Numbered from the stretch's first letter, positions 45,475 through 56,879 are shown. The stretch: DNA of 64,000 nucleotides from Zingiber officinale (GCF_018446385.1 NC_055994.1:36996868-37060867), one strand, 5' to 3'. A program made the numbers and translations. Notes: generated by a model not told the origin, from the letters alone.

Positions 45475-46472
45475 TGTTGGAGCAATCCCAATGGTCCGCG
45501 GGACCATGTGTTTTGGTGTTTGGGCAAAGGGTTTAAGTTAGGATTACCCTCGTTATTTGATATGTGTACTTGAGTTGTGCAGGACTGCAGGTGACATATG
45601 TGACTCAGGTTGACGGCTTCGGGTCCGGTGAAGGATGAAGCATCCGAGGGACCATGGACAAGGCAGCAAGGACAAGGACCGAGGGAAGCAACTTCGAGGC
45701 ATACGAGAAGGATGGCATCGGGGACGAGCCGCGGGCTTGGATGCATCCGAGGGACGAGAGCCAAAGGAAGTAGGCTTGAAGGCAAGAGGTCAAGGCTGCA
45801 AAGAAGAGTCAAATGAGTCGTGAGGGTACGAGTGCATGAGAGATTGTACTCGAAGTAAAATTCTAGCTTTAAGGTTTTACTGTAGCGGCACTGTAGCAGT
45901 TACTGTAGCGTACTGTAGCAGTCGACTGGTGTATGGACCAGTCGACTGATGCACTGTAGCAGAGAGCCGTTGGGCTGGCACCAGTCGACTGGTGCCGATA
46001 CCAGTCGACTGGTAACGGGCAAATCAGGTTCTGATTTGTTCCAAGCTCTATAAGAAGGAGCTTGGTATGGCCGGCCAAGGCGATGAAATTAGACTTGGTT
46101 AAAGCCTAATTAGTAGTCACCAAAGTGCTCAAGGTTCTCTTGTGTCCAAGTGTTCTTGGTTGGAGTTGTGGTGAGGTTTCTCCACCCACAAGGAGGTTGA
46201 GCTAGCCGGAGTTTGCCGGGGACTAATCCACCGACGGATTGAGGGATCGTCCACATTACGGACACGCCGTGGAGTAGGAGCAAGTTATCTCTGAACCACG
46301 TAAACGAACGTGTTAGCGGTTTGCTCTCTTGTTTTTGTATTTGTATTTAGCTTTCATATTTGTGTTGTATTATTTGTATTCCGCTGCACAACTAACAAAT
46401 ACGTAGAAAGCGATCAATTTGGGGGCGCCGTCCATTCAACCCCCCTTCTAGCCGGCCACCGATCCTCCAACA
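45475..46472 (+). repeat. L 3' LTR
   Basis: The same ends as the 5' LTR. Palindrome pairs at 45919/45939 and 45982/46002, again exactly 20 bp. Followed by the TAAAA duplication. Confidence 0.92.
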
Positions 46473-46477
46473 TAAAA

Positions 46478-46550
46478 TACTCAAAGACATCGATTTTAGC
46501 TTAAAACTGTTGTTGTTCCACCGATGTCTATGAGGGTTTTTCTTGTAGTG
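46478..46550. repeat. CACTA right terminus
   Basis: Subterminal units 'caaagacatcgattt' and 'accgatgtctatgag', then the terminal inverted repeat ending CTTGTAGTG at 46550. ACT follows (46551-46553). Confidence 0.9.
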
Positions 46551-46553
46551 ACT

Positions 46554-46622
46554 AATGAAATATGATACAAAAAATGCCCTTGTCAATCATCTCATAATTA
46601 GTTTTTAGGGCTAATACTAACA
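46554..46622 (-). repeat. Copia C 3' LTR, right part
   Basis: Completes the LTR begun at 34274. On the minus strand it begins TGTTAGTATTAGCC, next to a weak polypurine tract (46623-46640). Confidence 0.8.
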
Positions 46623-46639
46623 ACTTTCCAATAGCACTA

Positions 46640-47988
46640 GTACCAAACACTGAAACATCTAATACCCAATGACCTAGTGTGACCATCATGCTTTCTCTGT
46701 ACCAAAACCGTGGTCAAAGGATCTGCAATGTTAGCATTGGTTGGTACTCTGCATATCATTATATTTTCTCTATCGATGATCTCTCGAATGAGATGGAATC
46801 ACCATAGTATGTGTTTGGATCGCTGATGAGAGCGAGGTTCCTTAGCCAGTGCAATAGCCCTATTGTTATCACAATAGAGGTTTATTGGGTTTGCTATACT
46901 AGGAACAACACCAAGCTCTGTAATAAACTTCCTAATCTAAACTGCCTCCTTTGTTGTAGTTGAAGCAATAATGTACTTGGCCTCTGTTGTAGAATCAGCA
47001 ACTGTGTCCTGCTTTGAACTCTTCCAGCTCACAACACCACCATTTAAGCAAAATACATACCCTGACTATGATCTGGAATCATCCTTATTAGTTTGGAAAC
47101 TAGCATATGTGTAACCCTTTATAATAAGCTCTTCATCACCTCCAAAAATCAAGAAATAATCTTGAGTTCTTCTTAAGTACTTAAGAATATTCTTAACCGT
47201 TGTCCAATGACCTTCACCTGGATCTGACTGGTATCTACTTGTCATGCTTAACGCATACAAGAATCTGGGTGAGTACAAAGCATGGCATACATGATAGACC
47301 CTATAGCAGATGCATAAGGAATCTGATCCATACAATCTCTTTCTTTGTAGCATTGAGTCTTCGAAAGACTCACACCATGTGACATTGATAGGAATCCCTT
47401 CTTGGAATTCTGCATGGCAAAATGTTTAAGCACCTTATCCATATATGTACTCTGGCTTAGGACAAACAATCTTTTAGATCTATTTATATAGATCTTGATG
47501 CCTAAGATGTAGGCTGCTTCACCTATGTCCTTCATTGAGAAACAATTCCCAAGCCAAGTCTTCATTGATTGAAGAGTAGGGATATCATTTCCAATGAGAA
47601 GTATGTCATCTACATACAATATGAGAAAGATGATTATTCTTCCACTAACCTTTTTGTAGACACAAGGTTCATCTTCATTTTTGATAAAACAAAATACTTT
47701 GATTGCATCATCGAATTGAAGATTCCAACTTCTAGAAGCTTGCTTTAATCCATATATGGATTGTTGCAACTTACATACTTTTCCAGCTTGCTCTGGATCT
47801 ACTCTCAAGTTGTGTCATGCACACATCCTCGAGTAGATTTCCATTAAGAAATGCAGTTTTAACATCCATCTGTCAGATCTCATAATCATAGTAAGCAGCA
47901 ATATCAAGCATGATCTGAATAGACTTAAGCATCGCAACTGGTGAAAAGGTTTCATCATAGTCTATATCATGAATATGCTTGAATCCTT
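46640..47988 (-). pseudogene. Copia C reverse transcriptase and RNase H
   Basis: On the minus strand: KGFKHIHDIDYDETFSPVAM, LKSIQIMLDIAAYYDYEI, a stop, QMDVKTAFLNGNLLEDV, then an open stretch (47808-47248) with QQSIYGLKQASRSWNLQFDD, the RT active site ILYVDDILLIGND and QNSKKGFLSMSHG. RNase H follows: SDPGEGHWTTVKNILKYLRR, ADSTTEAKYIIAS and DNNRAIALAKEP. This is the C-terminal half of a Copia polyprotein (Tork/Angela-like by spelling, not certain). Several stops. It is cut at 47988 by Copia D (duplication TCCTT); the upstream part resumes at 58791. Confidence 0.9.
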
Positions 47989-48466
47989 TGTTAGGGTTGA
48001 AATATGCTAGAGGGGAGGGTGAATAGCTCATTGTGCTCGGTGATGTGCTTCTTCGAAGATGTGCAGCGGAATAAACAATAAGAAACACACTCACAATGCC
48101 AACGCTAAGGATTTACTTGATATCCATCTCAAGAAGAGGTGACTAATCCGAGGATCCACACACCACATGCTCTTCACTAGTAAAACACTCCTTCTTGGTC
48201 GCAGCTGGAGGCAGAGAAGCCTCATACAAACCCACACAACAAAATACAACACACACAAGAAGAAAAATACAAGAATACAAATGAGAACTCTTTCTTCTTG
48301 CTTACTTGTTGCTTGTTGTTGCCTCTTGAACCTTGGAAGTGCACCAGCACTTGTCTCCAAGAGCCTCCAAGAACTGGTTGTGAGCAGTGGATAATTTGCG
48401 TGAATCATCGCTAAGGTAGAACTGTAGTCGCTGTAGAGGAATACTCGAAGAAGACACTCACCAACG

Positions 48467-48476
48467 GCTATAACCT
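48467..48476 (-). promoter_or_regulatory. TATA-like box of D LTR
   Basis: GGTTATAGCC on the minus strand, just downstream (element direction) of the ATCGAT array; the other LTR has the same word at 57401-57410. Confidence 0.45.
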
Positions 48477-48489
48477 ACGCAACGGTTGG

Positions 48490-48850
48490 ATCTCAATCGA
48501 TTGAATGGCTCTCAATTAATTGGGAAGGCTTTGAATCAATTAGCTGATCAATTTAGAGTACCTCTGTGCTCTCTGAAAAATAGATGAATCGATTGCCCGA
48601 TCGATTCAGCCTCTATCACGTGATTTTCAGCTTCCGAATCGATCGGCTGATCGATTGGAGGTTTCAATCGATCAACTGATCGATTCAGAAACTCACTGTT
48701 CATTTAAAAACTCTCTCAATAAATTAACCAATCGATTTGGGAAATTTTGATCGATTACCCAATCGATCAAGAAGGTTTCTGCATAAAATTACGTCAACCA
48801 ATCGATTGGTTGATTGATTAACCCCTCCAATCAATTAGCCAATCTATTGG
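48490..48850. repeat. ATCGAT paired palindromes (D 3' LTR)
   Basis: Units of 20 bp of the form AATCGATC-N4-GATCGATT, with the two ATCGAT cores 12 bp apart (for example near 48636 and 48666), plus decayed copies reading AATCAATT or AATTAATT. The N4 differs (GGCT, AACT, GCCC). Confidence 0.85.
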
Positions 48851-49129
48851 CATGCCAAAAAATATGTAGAGCTTGAAACAAGCTTCGTTTTTCATCTGAG
48901 ATCACCTCATTCCGATATCCGAGTCAAAAGTTATGACCTTTGGAAGTTTACTACGTCCAAACTTCCTAGTTCCATACCAACTCCCTATTGGACATACGAC
49001 CGTTAAGTGTTCAGTCAACTTTTGACCCAGTTGGACTTTCTCTTTGCTAACTTCTCATTGGACTTCTGATCACCAAGTGTGATCCTCCTTGACCCACTTA
49101 GATGCACCATCTCGTGCCAAGTAGCTGAT

Positions 49130-49660
49130 CCTCTATGACTCACTTGGATTTCCTTCCGCCAGATATCCGGTCACCCTTGACCTATCTAGATTTCCTTGTG
49201 CCAAGTATCCAGTCAATCCTTTGACTTACTTGGACTTCTCAATACCAGGTGTCTGGTCAATCTTGACCCACCTGGATTTCCACGTACTTGGCTTCATTCA
49301 CCAGGTCTTTCCATTTGTCTAGCTTCACTAACTAGGACTTCCCATATGCCTGGCTTCACTCACTAGGACTTTCACCTAGCTTCACTCACTAGGGTTTTAC
49401 CTGGCTTCACTCACTAGGATTTTTCCACTACTAGGCTTCACTCATTAGGACTTTCACCTACCTATCTTCACTCATCAAGACTTTCCCACTGGCCGGCTTC
49501 ACTCACCGGGACTTTCACCTACCTGGCTTCACTGACCAGGACTTTCACCTTGCTTCACCCACTAAGATTTTCCAACTGCCTAGCTTCACTCACTAGGTCT
49601 TTCACATGGCTTCACTCACTAAGATTTTCCATCTACCTAACCTCCAGTTATGACTTTCCC
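49130..49660. repeat. 'Ctggcttcactcacc' repeats in D 3' LTR
   Basis: Fifteen or so irregular units combining 'cctggcttcactcac' and 'taggactttcacct'. The counterpart in the other LTR is 58180-58560, with a different copy number. Confidence 0.8.
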
Positions 49661-49885
49661 AGTCAAGTATCTAGTCAACCCTTTGACCTACTTGACTCTT
49701 CTTCATATCTAACTGGTCAACCTTGACTAGAGGGGAATTGTATCAACAATCTCCTTAAATGGATGATTACATCTGCAATATCCATGCATTGTCAAACATC
49801 GAAATCAAACATCAAGACTCAAGCTTGAGCTAACTCAAGTTTAGTCAACTAGGTCAACCTTCACCAAAAAGATATTGCCCCAACA

Positions 49886-49903
49886 ATCTCTCCCTTTTTG
49901 ATA
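49886..49903 (-). other. D polypurine tract
   Basis: On the minus strand AAAAAGGGAGAGAT directly before the LTR start. Confidence 0.85.
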
Positions 49904-51319
49904 TTTGACAATACCTTTAAATTAGGCTAATACCATAGCCTCAACTTCCTTTCATGCTAAAATATGAATGAGGGTTTCCTTCATTCTCACCCTTTCCTAG
50001 AGGAAAACCCCCTCTTTAGGTAATGAAGGTCTAACTTAAACCCTACATTCTCCCCTTATTGGCACACATCTAAAAGAACTCTCCGACTAAAGAGTTACTC
50101 ATCATTGTTCACAACTTCAATCGTTGTTCACAACACCACAATGAGGTTCCATACCCTTTATTATCTCCAATGCTCACCCTTGAGCATTAACCAATCCAAT
50201 AAAGAAGGTCTCATACCCTTCATTTATCTTCAATGCCCACCCTTGAGTATTAAATCTCTTCACAAACATAATGAAGGTCACATACCCTTCATTGTATCCA
50301 ATGCTCATCCTTGAGCATTTTTCAAGAGAAGGATATACCACCTTCCATGGTTTCGGAAAATAATTTCCATATCCTTAGTGAGTGACTCCCCCTAAAGACA
50401 TGCTCGTAATTTCTGTCATTGCACCAACAATGACTTGGAATCCCTAAATCATTAGGAAACCCAAATTTATAAGTTTTGAGATTCAAAACTTCAATATTGA
50501 AACCAAACTTCAACCTAAACTTCTACTTAGTCTCCCTTAACCAATTCATTCATGTTTTTATTATGAAAACTCCCCCTAAATGTATAAAAATATGTGTTAA
50601 GGGATTAGGAATGGTTACCTAAACTAAAAATGGTTTAAAATGCTAAAATCAGGCTTTTCCACCCAAAATCAGCATTTTTAATCGATTGAAGTTGGGTATC
50701 AATCGATTGAAACCATTTCAATCGATCCAATGATCGATTCCACGAGCTTCTATTCGCTGAAATTACCCTTGAATCGATCAGTTGATCGATCCAGCCTGGG
50801 TCAATCGATCAGCTAATCGATTCCGCGACCTCCTAGTCGCGAAAAATATATTCTCAATCGATCGAGTGATCGATTAAGACCTTCCAATCGATCGGTTGAT
50901 CGATTGAGACCTTCCAATCGATAGGCTAATCGATTGGATTTCTGATTTCCTAAAATCCAATTTCAGTGAAATTCAGAAATGCCCTAGAAATTCTAAAAAT
51001 CATAAAAATTTATGTAGACATTACTTAGGGTATATACTATCATGAAAAAAAATAGTTTTGTATGAAAATAATTCCTATTTTCAAAGATTGACATAAATTT
51101 GAAAACTTGTAAAAACTTCAATGTTTTCTTCTAGTTTGTGTCTAACTTTTCAATGATGATTACTATCAAAAGATAGTCTTCACCAAGGTTTTCCAAAGTA
51201 TATTTAAAATCATTTTCAAAACCAATATCCAACCATGTTCTTTTTTGGGTTCAATGTACATGACTTGTACATTAGCTTTCCCAATGATTGAAAAATACAT
51301 AACTATGTGTTTTGATGAA
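49904..51319. other. D 3' internal region
   Basis: Non-coding. Repeats of 'cataccctteattgtatccaatgctcac'-like sentences at 50140-50310 (three copies, about 60-70 bp). The ATCGAT array at 50680-50940 is a separate entry. Confidence 0.6.
50680..50940. repeat. ATCGAT paired palindromes in D internal region
   Basis: Seven 20-bp units such as AATCGATCAGTTGATCGATC, AATCGATCGAGTGATCGATT and AATCGATAGGCTAATCGATT. In each the cores are 12 bp apart while the four central bases vary. Confidence 0.88.
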
Positions 51320-51839
51320 CCTAATGTTGAAGACTGTTGGTGGCCGGCTATTAGAGGGTTGACTAGCACTACACAAATTAAAACAAAATACCCTTCTAAA
51401 ACTTTTTAAAAGAACACTTGCATATAATTAAATAAAGAAAGAAACTAAAAGAAGAGGCTCACGAATTTGACTTGGTTACAACTGGGGATGTTGTTAATCC
51501 AAGGAATGAATCACACACTAAAGATCTCCTTCAGGAGAAGAATCCTCTTACAGCAATGACGTACAAAAACTGAGAAGCTAAACTAGACAAGAGAAGCACA
51601 CAAGTGTAGAATATGCAATTTCTTGTTGTATTGAAAAGCTTTTGGACCAAGGCTGTATTTATAGTCTTGGTCGGGGTGCCTGGAGGGTTTCAGGTGCCTA
51701 GAAGGGGATAAAACTTTATCCCCTTCGCAACGTATCACAGTCAAACGTGATCCAGTCAAAATTGAGTTCCGGGCACCTGGAATCACTCCGAGCGCCCAGA
51801 CCACTAAAGTCAACATAGTTGACTTTCGGTCCAGGCCCT

Positions 51840-53837
51840 TGATGTGCGTAGATCTTATGATCATTTATACATGTTTTGACACACAATCATTTACTTTATT
51901 CACGTATATTCTATGCATGTTCACCTCTCTTAGCATATATTCTACATAAATACTCTTTTATTCGGAGATCTGCTCTTTGTATATTTTTTTGTGGATAGGA
52001 CACGATTTGGAGCAAAAATGAGCTTAAGTGGAATCTAGAGCTTCCAAGGTGTCTGGGCCGTGTGGGATTTCCAGCACTGCGGACCAAAAGTTAAATGACC
52101 ATAACTTTCTGCTCAGTTGGATTTATGAGTCATTCCAGATCGTAAAATGTAGATAACTTCAATATCTACAACTCTTATGAAGACTTCAACCATAGAAAAC
52201 CAAGTCTTGAAGGTCTAAAGTTCGTTTCTATGAGACATGGCCTTGGCACACGGCCGTGTCAAATCCTGCACTACACATGAAGAGTAAAACAGGCATAACT
52301 TTGTGGTCCTTTGGAGTGTTTGTCTGTTCTTTATACCAAATTGTATCTAACTTCAATACCTACAACTTTGATGAAGACCCCAACTCAAGAATACCACGTT
52401 AAGATGTGATAAAATGGTCTACGAGTTTACACACCCTTGATGCACGGCCGTGACAATTCGCACGGTCGTGCGGTGTATCCAGAGCAGAAGGAAGACACGG
52501 CCGTGTGGATTCACATGGCCGTGCCACTTAACCAGAAGAGTGGAAGAGCATGGCTGTGCAGATTCACAAGGGCATGCCACTTAACCAGTGCAAAAGATAG
52601 GCATGGCCGTGTCAACTCGCACGACCGTGCCACTTGACCAGTGCAGAAGATAGGCATGGTTGCGCCAACTCGCACGGACGTGCCACCTAACCAGTGCAGA
52701 AGATAGGCATGACCATGCGACACCCGTACCTTACACTATAAAAGGGTCAAAAACCCTATTCATTGGGGGATCTTTGGTTCGGGACTTCGACCCTCTCATC
52801 GGGAAAGGGTTCTCCCCTTCGGGGGAAATCCTAGAGCTTCATCCACCGCCGTCTCTTGACATTCCGTCCATCTCCAGAGCAAGGAGGCATCTCCAAGACA
52901 TCGGAAAGCCCGGCAAGCATCTCTTCTTCCCCTTCTTCTCACATCAAGGGTTGTAAGTATGCTTTACTTCATTTTTTGGGGTTGTTCTTCACTCGCAATA
53001 GAGTATATCTCCTCTTCTGGGATTAGGGAGTATTTGTAATGTGATGAAGATGCTATGTAGATTCGCCACATTTCTATTTAATAACATGTTATTGCCTTGT
53101 TCGTGCATTGTGTGCGTGACGTATTTATATTTCTTTGCATGCTTTGTTGATTGATGTGGAGGATTGTTAATCACGCAAAGGGGATGCCCTAGAGCATATT
53201 GACCAAGGTACCCTAGTGACAGGGTAACCCTTTCTGGACGTCTAGGACGTTCCCTTAAAAGGAGAAACAATCCCTTAGGATTTGCATCTCTCGTAGAGAG
53301 AATGCTCTAAATCGTACACCCGAGGGGCCCTAGTGACAAGGGTAACCCGTTCACAGACGTCTAGGACATTCTCTTGAAAGGAGAGGCAATTCCTCCATAA
53401 GGAAGTAGGAAATCGTACCAAATCTCTACCTTTATCCTTATTGTTATTTACTAGACATGTACCCCTGTGATCTACCGAGGCGCCCTCGTGATAGGGGTTA
53501 ACCGTTACAGGATTTCACAGAAATCATCTCTATTCGATATTTAGGGGTATTGACCAATTCAACTTCCTGCAAGAGCATGGACATAGAGGGTAGAAACTAA
53601 GCAATCTATGTAATATCTCCTAGCATTATAATGAAACTGAAATCTTAGAATTCATCTCCCGAAGCTCATTCCCTCCAAGATCTATTATCTCTCTTCCCTC
53701 TTCTCTTTCCTTTACTTTTACATTCATCTAGATAATTTGTCATGCGAAGTTAACTAATTCTTAATCAACAGTCCCTGTGGATATGATAATCTTATATATT
53801 ACTAACAATGAATCCGTACACTTGCGGAATAGTAACA
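51840..53837 (+). repeat. Gypsy (Athila-like) LTR K
   Basis: Starts TGATGTGCGTAGATC and ends AATAGTAACA, parallel to F, G and H. Palindrome array at 52230-52720, TATAAAAG at 52737. After the LTR end come about 13 bases (AGATTTTGGTCTA) that look like the beginning of an internal region, then J sequence. Flanks GCCCT and GTCCT are a possible imperfect duplication. So K may be a solo LTR with a few retained internal bases. Confidence 0.75.
52230..52720. repeat. CGGCCG palindrome array (LTR K)
   Basis: ACGGCCGTG-type half-sites in facing pairs, spaced with 'cacttaaccagtgcagaagatagg' spacers (about 57 bp period from 52520). TATAAAAG follows at 52737. Confidence 0.85.
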
Positions 53838-54234
53838 AGATTTTGGTCTAGGTCCTCTACTCTGGTCCTGCTCGCCTCAGTCCGGGTCTTCCGCTCCGGC
53901 TCCGCTTGCTTGGGTGATTTTGACCAATCGAAATAAGACTCACCCGAATCCAATTTTGGCCTTCTTGAGCAACCTTCTGCTCCGACTTCTTGTCCGTCAG
54001 AAACGCCGCACACTTCCTTCTTGTCGGCCTACATACTCTTCCACAGCACCTCGTCCCTCGGACGCACCGAGCCCGTTGGTTCTCTCTCATGTCATCCTTC
54101 TCGTTAGCTGCATCTTTTGCTTGACTTCCTGTGCTCCTAAGCTCCTACACACTTAGAGACAAGGTTAAAACACCACAGGACCTAACCTAACTTGGTTGAT
54201 CGCATCAAAACATCCTTGGGATTTCAACACCTAA

Positions 54235-55105
54235 AAATCAAAAAGAATGTACTAAATCAACATCTTGAGTTTTGTTCATCATCCTAATATCTTACTTGTA
54301 TCTAATAAGTCACCTTATAGTTCTTTGTGAGATGTAAAGTTTGGTTTTGCCCTAAACTAGGGATCATGCATATCTATCTAGGCATTTTGGATTATAAACA
54401 TCCACCTAGGATGATACTTGTTAGTAAATGTCATTATCCTTAATTGTATGGAATTAAAAATAATGCATGATGAGTTATGACATACATCAAAATGAATAAT
54501 TTTCAAAAAAAAAAATACTATAAATACATGATGTATGTATGACATAACATGATATTTTTGTGTTTTTCATAATAAGCATGAATGCAAAATATGATGGCAT
54601 GACATATGATGGACAAACAATCATGATAAATTAGCATAAATAAAATATACCTAGATTACCTATCTATGTATCCTTAACCTTAGCTAACTTATATCTAAAT
54701 CCTAAATTGCCCACTTTTTCTCAAGAAAATGTCAAACTCCCAATTTTGACATTTCTTTTGCTTTTCTTAATTTGTGCCAATTTAAATTAAGCATAATTCC
54801 TCAAAGTTTGGCACACTTTACTCTTTCAAAGAGTAATCATTTTAAATTAAGGTCTAACTTGCCCTTAACTTCCTAAGAAAATAACAAAACCCTAACTTGG
54901 CATTTCTTATCCTTTTCTCAAATGTGCCAATTTAAATTAAGTCCAATTTCTCAAATTTTGGCATATTTTACTCTTCCAAAGAGTAAACAATTAATCCTTT
55001 ACATTTTTAAAGGTTAACAAAAACCTTGAAAATGGCTCCAAGTGTCAACTTTATTAAAGTTGGGTTAACCACCCTTCCAAATAGAGTTGACACTCTCTAA
55101 CCCAT
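54235..55105. other. D internal region between gag and J
   Basis: Non-coding and AT-rich. Two similar sentences about 'aatgtgccaatttaaattaag' occur near 54770 and 54920. No ORF. Confidence 0.5.
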
Positions 55106-56879
55106 CTAGGGGGTAGAGAAAATGCTCCTAGGGGCCCAAAATCTATTTGTTCTCCTTGGATGCTTTAGGTATTCACTAGGGATGACTTCCCTAGATACCT
55201 TCCTAGGCTTCTTAGAAGCCTTGGTCACCTCCTCTAGATCAACTCTAGGGATTGCTTCCCTTGTGACCTTCTTAGTGACTTTCTTAGACTTCTTAGAAGT
55301 CTTAGTCACATTTGTCGTTACAAAAATACTCCTAGGGATAACTTCCCTTGTATCCTTGACTTGACCCCTAGACCTAGAGTTGGTTCCATAGGTATATGGA
55401 ACCCTATGGTAAGAAGTCACATCCTTCTTAGCCTTAGGTTTGCATCCCAAACCTCTATGGCCATTGGATGACTTTTGTACTCCTAGACCTAGGTTATGCT
55501 CATTCTTCCCTTTTAGGATATATTCCATCCTTTTTAGGGTCTTTTCTATTTTATCAAGCCTTGACCTCAAGACTTGATTTTCTTTTCATAAATCCCTAGA
55601 TTTTGATTTTTTATTTTGTCCTTGAGCATTTTTATTTCTAGGCCTATAACTACGGTCCTTAGAGTTATTATCTAAATTATCTACCTTCCTAATCCTAGGT
55701 GTGGTAGTCTTAGCATGAAGAGCCACATAATTTTCAATAATTCTATCATGTCTCCTATGTTTATGATAAATAGCATTAAAATGATATAGGTTAGAACTAG
55801 CATGCTTTTTACCATGATTTAGACGGATAGGCTCAATAAATGATACCTTGGGTTTTACCTTGGAAGCTTCCCCTCAACTTGTGCTTCCTCCCTTAGGCTT
55901 GACCGATTTCTTCCCCTTAGGACATTGACTTCGATAATGTCCTTTTTACTTGCACAAGAAGCACATAATGTGCTCCTTGCTCTTCTTTGTTGTGGGGGTG
56001 GTGTCCTTGGGCTTCTCCTTGCCCTTTGGTGCCACTTGGCCCTTCTTTTTGGCCAATTTAGGACACTTACTCTTGTAATACCCTTTTTCCCTACACTCAA
56101 ACCAAATGATATGATTTTTATTATTAATAATTGAAACCTTTATACCTTCACATGTAGGGGAGGCACTTGATTCTTTTGATCTGGATGTAGAGGCTTCTTC
56201 TTGATCTGGCAATGATGGTTCATGCCCCCCCCCCCTCAATCCTAGAGGTGGAGGCTTCTCACTCTTTGTCCTCAGATGTTGAGCATCTCTCAACTTCCGA
56301 ATCCTCATGCACATGAAATAAGGAGTACACTCCTTTGCCTTTATCTTTATGCCCTCGTGAGGATGGACATTTCTCTTCTTCTTCCGATGTTGAGCACCTC
56401 TCAACATCGGAGACATCTTCCTCTTGGTCTTGCTCCAATGAGTTGCCCTCTTTGGATTTGTCTTGATTTGGTACAGTGGAGGGTTCTTCATGAAGCTTGG
56501 CCAATTTGCTCCATAGTTCTTTGACATCTTTAAATTCCACAACTTGAGCCAAAATATTGCTTGGAAATAAATTGACCAATAGCTTGGTCACTTTGTCTTT
56601 TGCCTTGCTCCTTTGAATTTTCTCTTGGCTCCACTTGCTCCTCTTGAGAGTTTTGCCCTTTAAATTTGTTGGAGCTTCAAAACCTTCCATTAGATCAAAC
56701 CATTGCTCTATCTCCATCATAAGAAAATTTTCGATCCTTACTTTCCAAGAATCAAAGCTTGTGGATACATATGGTGGAGGCACCCTTGTGTCGAATCCAA
56801 GTCCATCTTGAAATCCCATCTTGAAGTTGAGCTCTTGATGAATTCTTTGACTTGATGAATTTTGCTCCAACTTCTTCAC
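55106..56879 (-). pseudogene. D gag (frameshift and stops)
   Basis: N-terminal frame 56879-56259 (206 codons): GFQDGLGFDTRVPPPYVSTS, WKVRIENFLMMEIEQW, VTKLLVNLFPSNILAQVVEF and KELWSKLAKLHEEPS, then acidic Ser/Glu repeats (VERCSTSEEEE twice). A C-run at 56226-56235 accompanies a frameshift. The next frame holds a first knuckle WFECREKGYYKSKC, lacking one Cys and the His, and a second knuckle CFLCK-stop-KGHYRSQC. The C-terminal part (55570-55106) has NLGLGVQKSSNGHRGLG and a lysine-rich tail with repeated 'REVIPRS'. Domain order is as in L gag. Confidence 0.85.

Larger units (their letters stand above)
41681..46472 (+). mobile_element. Gag-only Copia element L (SIRE-like, complete)
   Basis: A complete non-autonomous retrotransposon: 5' LTR 41681-42711, primer-binding site 42714-42725, gag 42767-44377, a 1.1-kb non-coding 3' region with palindromes, polypurine tract 45461-45474 and 3' LTR 45475-46472. 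It is flanked by TAAAA on both sides (41676-41680 and 46473-46477). The internal region of about 2.76 kb has no protease, integrase, RT or RNase H. The LTRs are very similar, so the insertion is fairly recent, after the CACTA insertion. The LTR end and gag relate it to D and B2. Confidence 0.92.
35905..46550. mobile_element. Non-autonomous CACTA (En/Spm) transposon carrying host gene fragments
   Basis: The termini are CACTACAAGAAAAATCCTCA on the left and its near-exact inverted copy on the right (one mismatch in about 30 bp), flanked by ACT on both sides, the 3-bp duplication expected for CACTA. Subterminal regions repeat ATAGACATCGG/CCGATGTCTATG units in both orientations. The uninterrupted version of its target is visible at 60511-60540. 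There is no transposase. Without nested Copia L it is about 5.8 kb and carries pieces of at least three unrelated genes with intron borders retained, so capture was from genomic DNA. Confidence 0.92.
47989..49885 (-). repeat. D 3' LTR
   Basis: Ends TGTTAGGGTTG (+ strand left) and GCCCCAACA (right). ATCGAT palindromes at 48490-48850, with the TATA-like GGTTATAGCC on the minus strand at 48467-48476. 49130-49660 is a run of 'ctggcttcactcaccagga' type units about 30-35 bp long. Confidence 0.88.
51325..54229. repeat. Solo LTR J (about 0.9 kb), interrupted by LTR K
   Basis: Ends TGTTGAAGACTG and TTTCAACA, with CCTAA on both sides (51320-51324 and 54230-54234). Without K it is about 907 bp. It contains 'ggtgcctgg' and 'gggcacctgg' words near a TATTTATAG sequence (51656), reminiscent of a decayed GGCGCC-type array. 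Probably a Copia solo LTR; family not identified. The ORFs at 53792-54156 lie in it and have no domain. Confidence 0.75.

Noticed and set aside
35905..46550. Helitron as the carrier of the captured genes
   Set aside because: Helitrons lack terminal inverted repeats and target duplications; here both are present with CACTA spelling.
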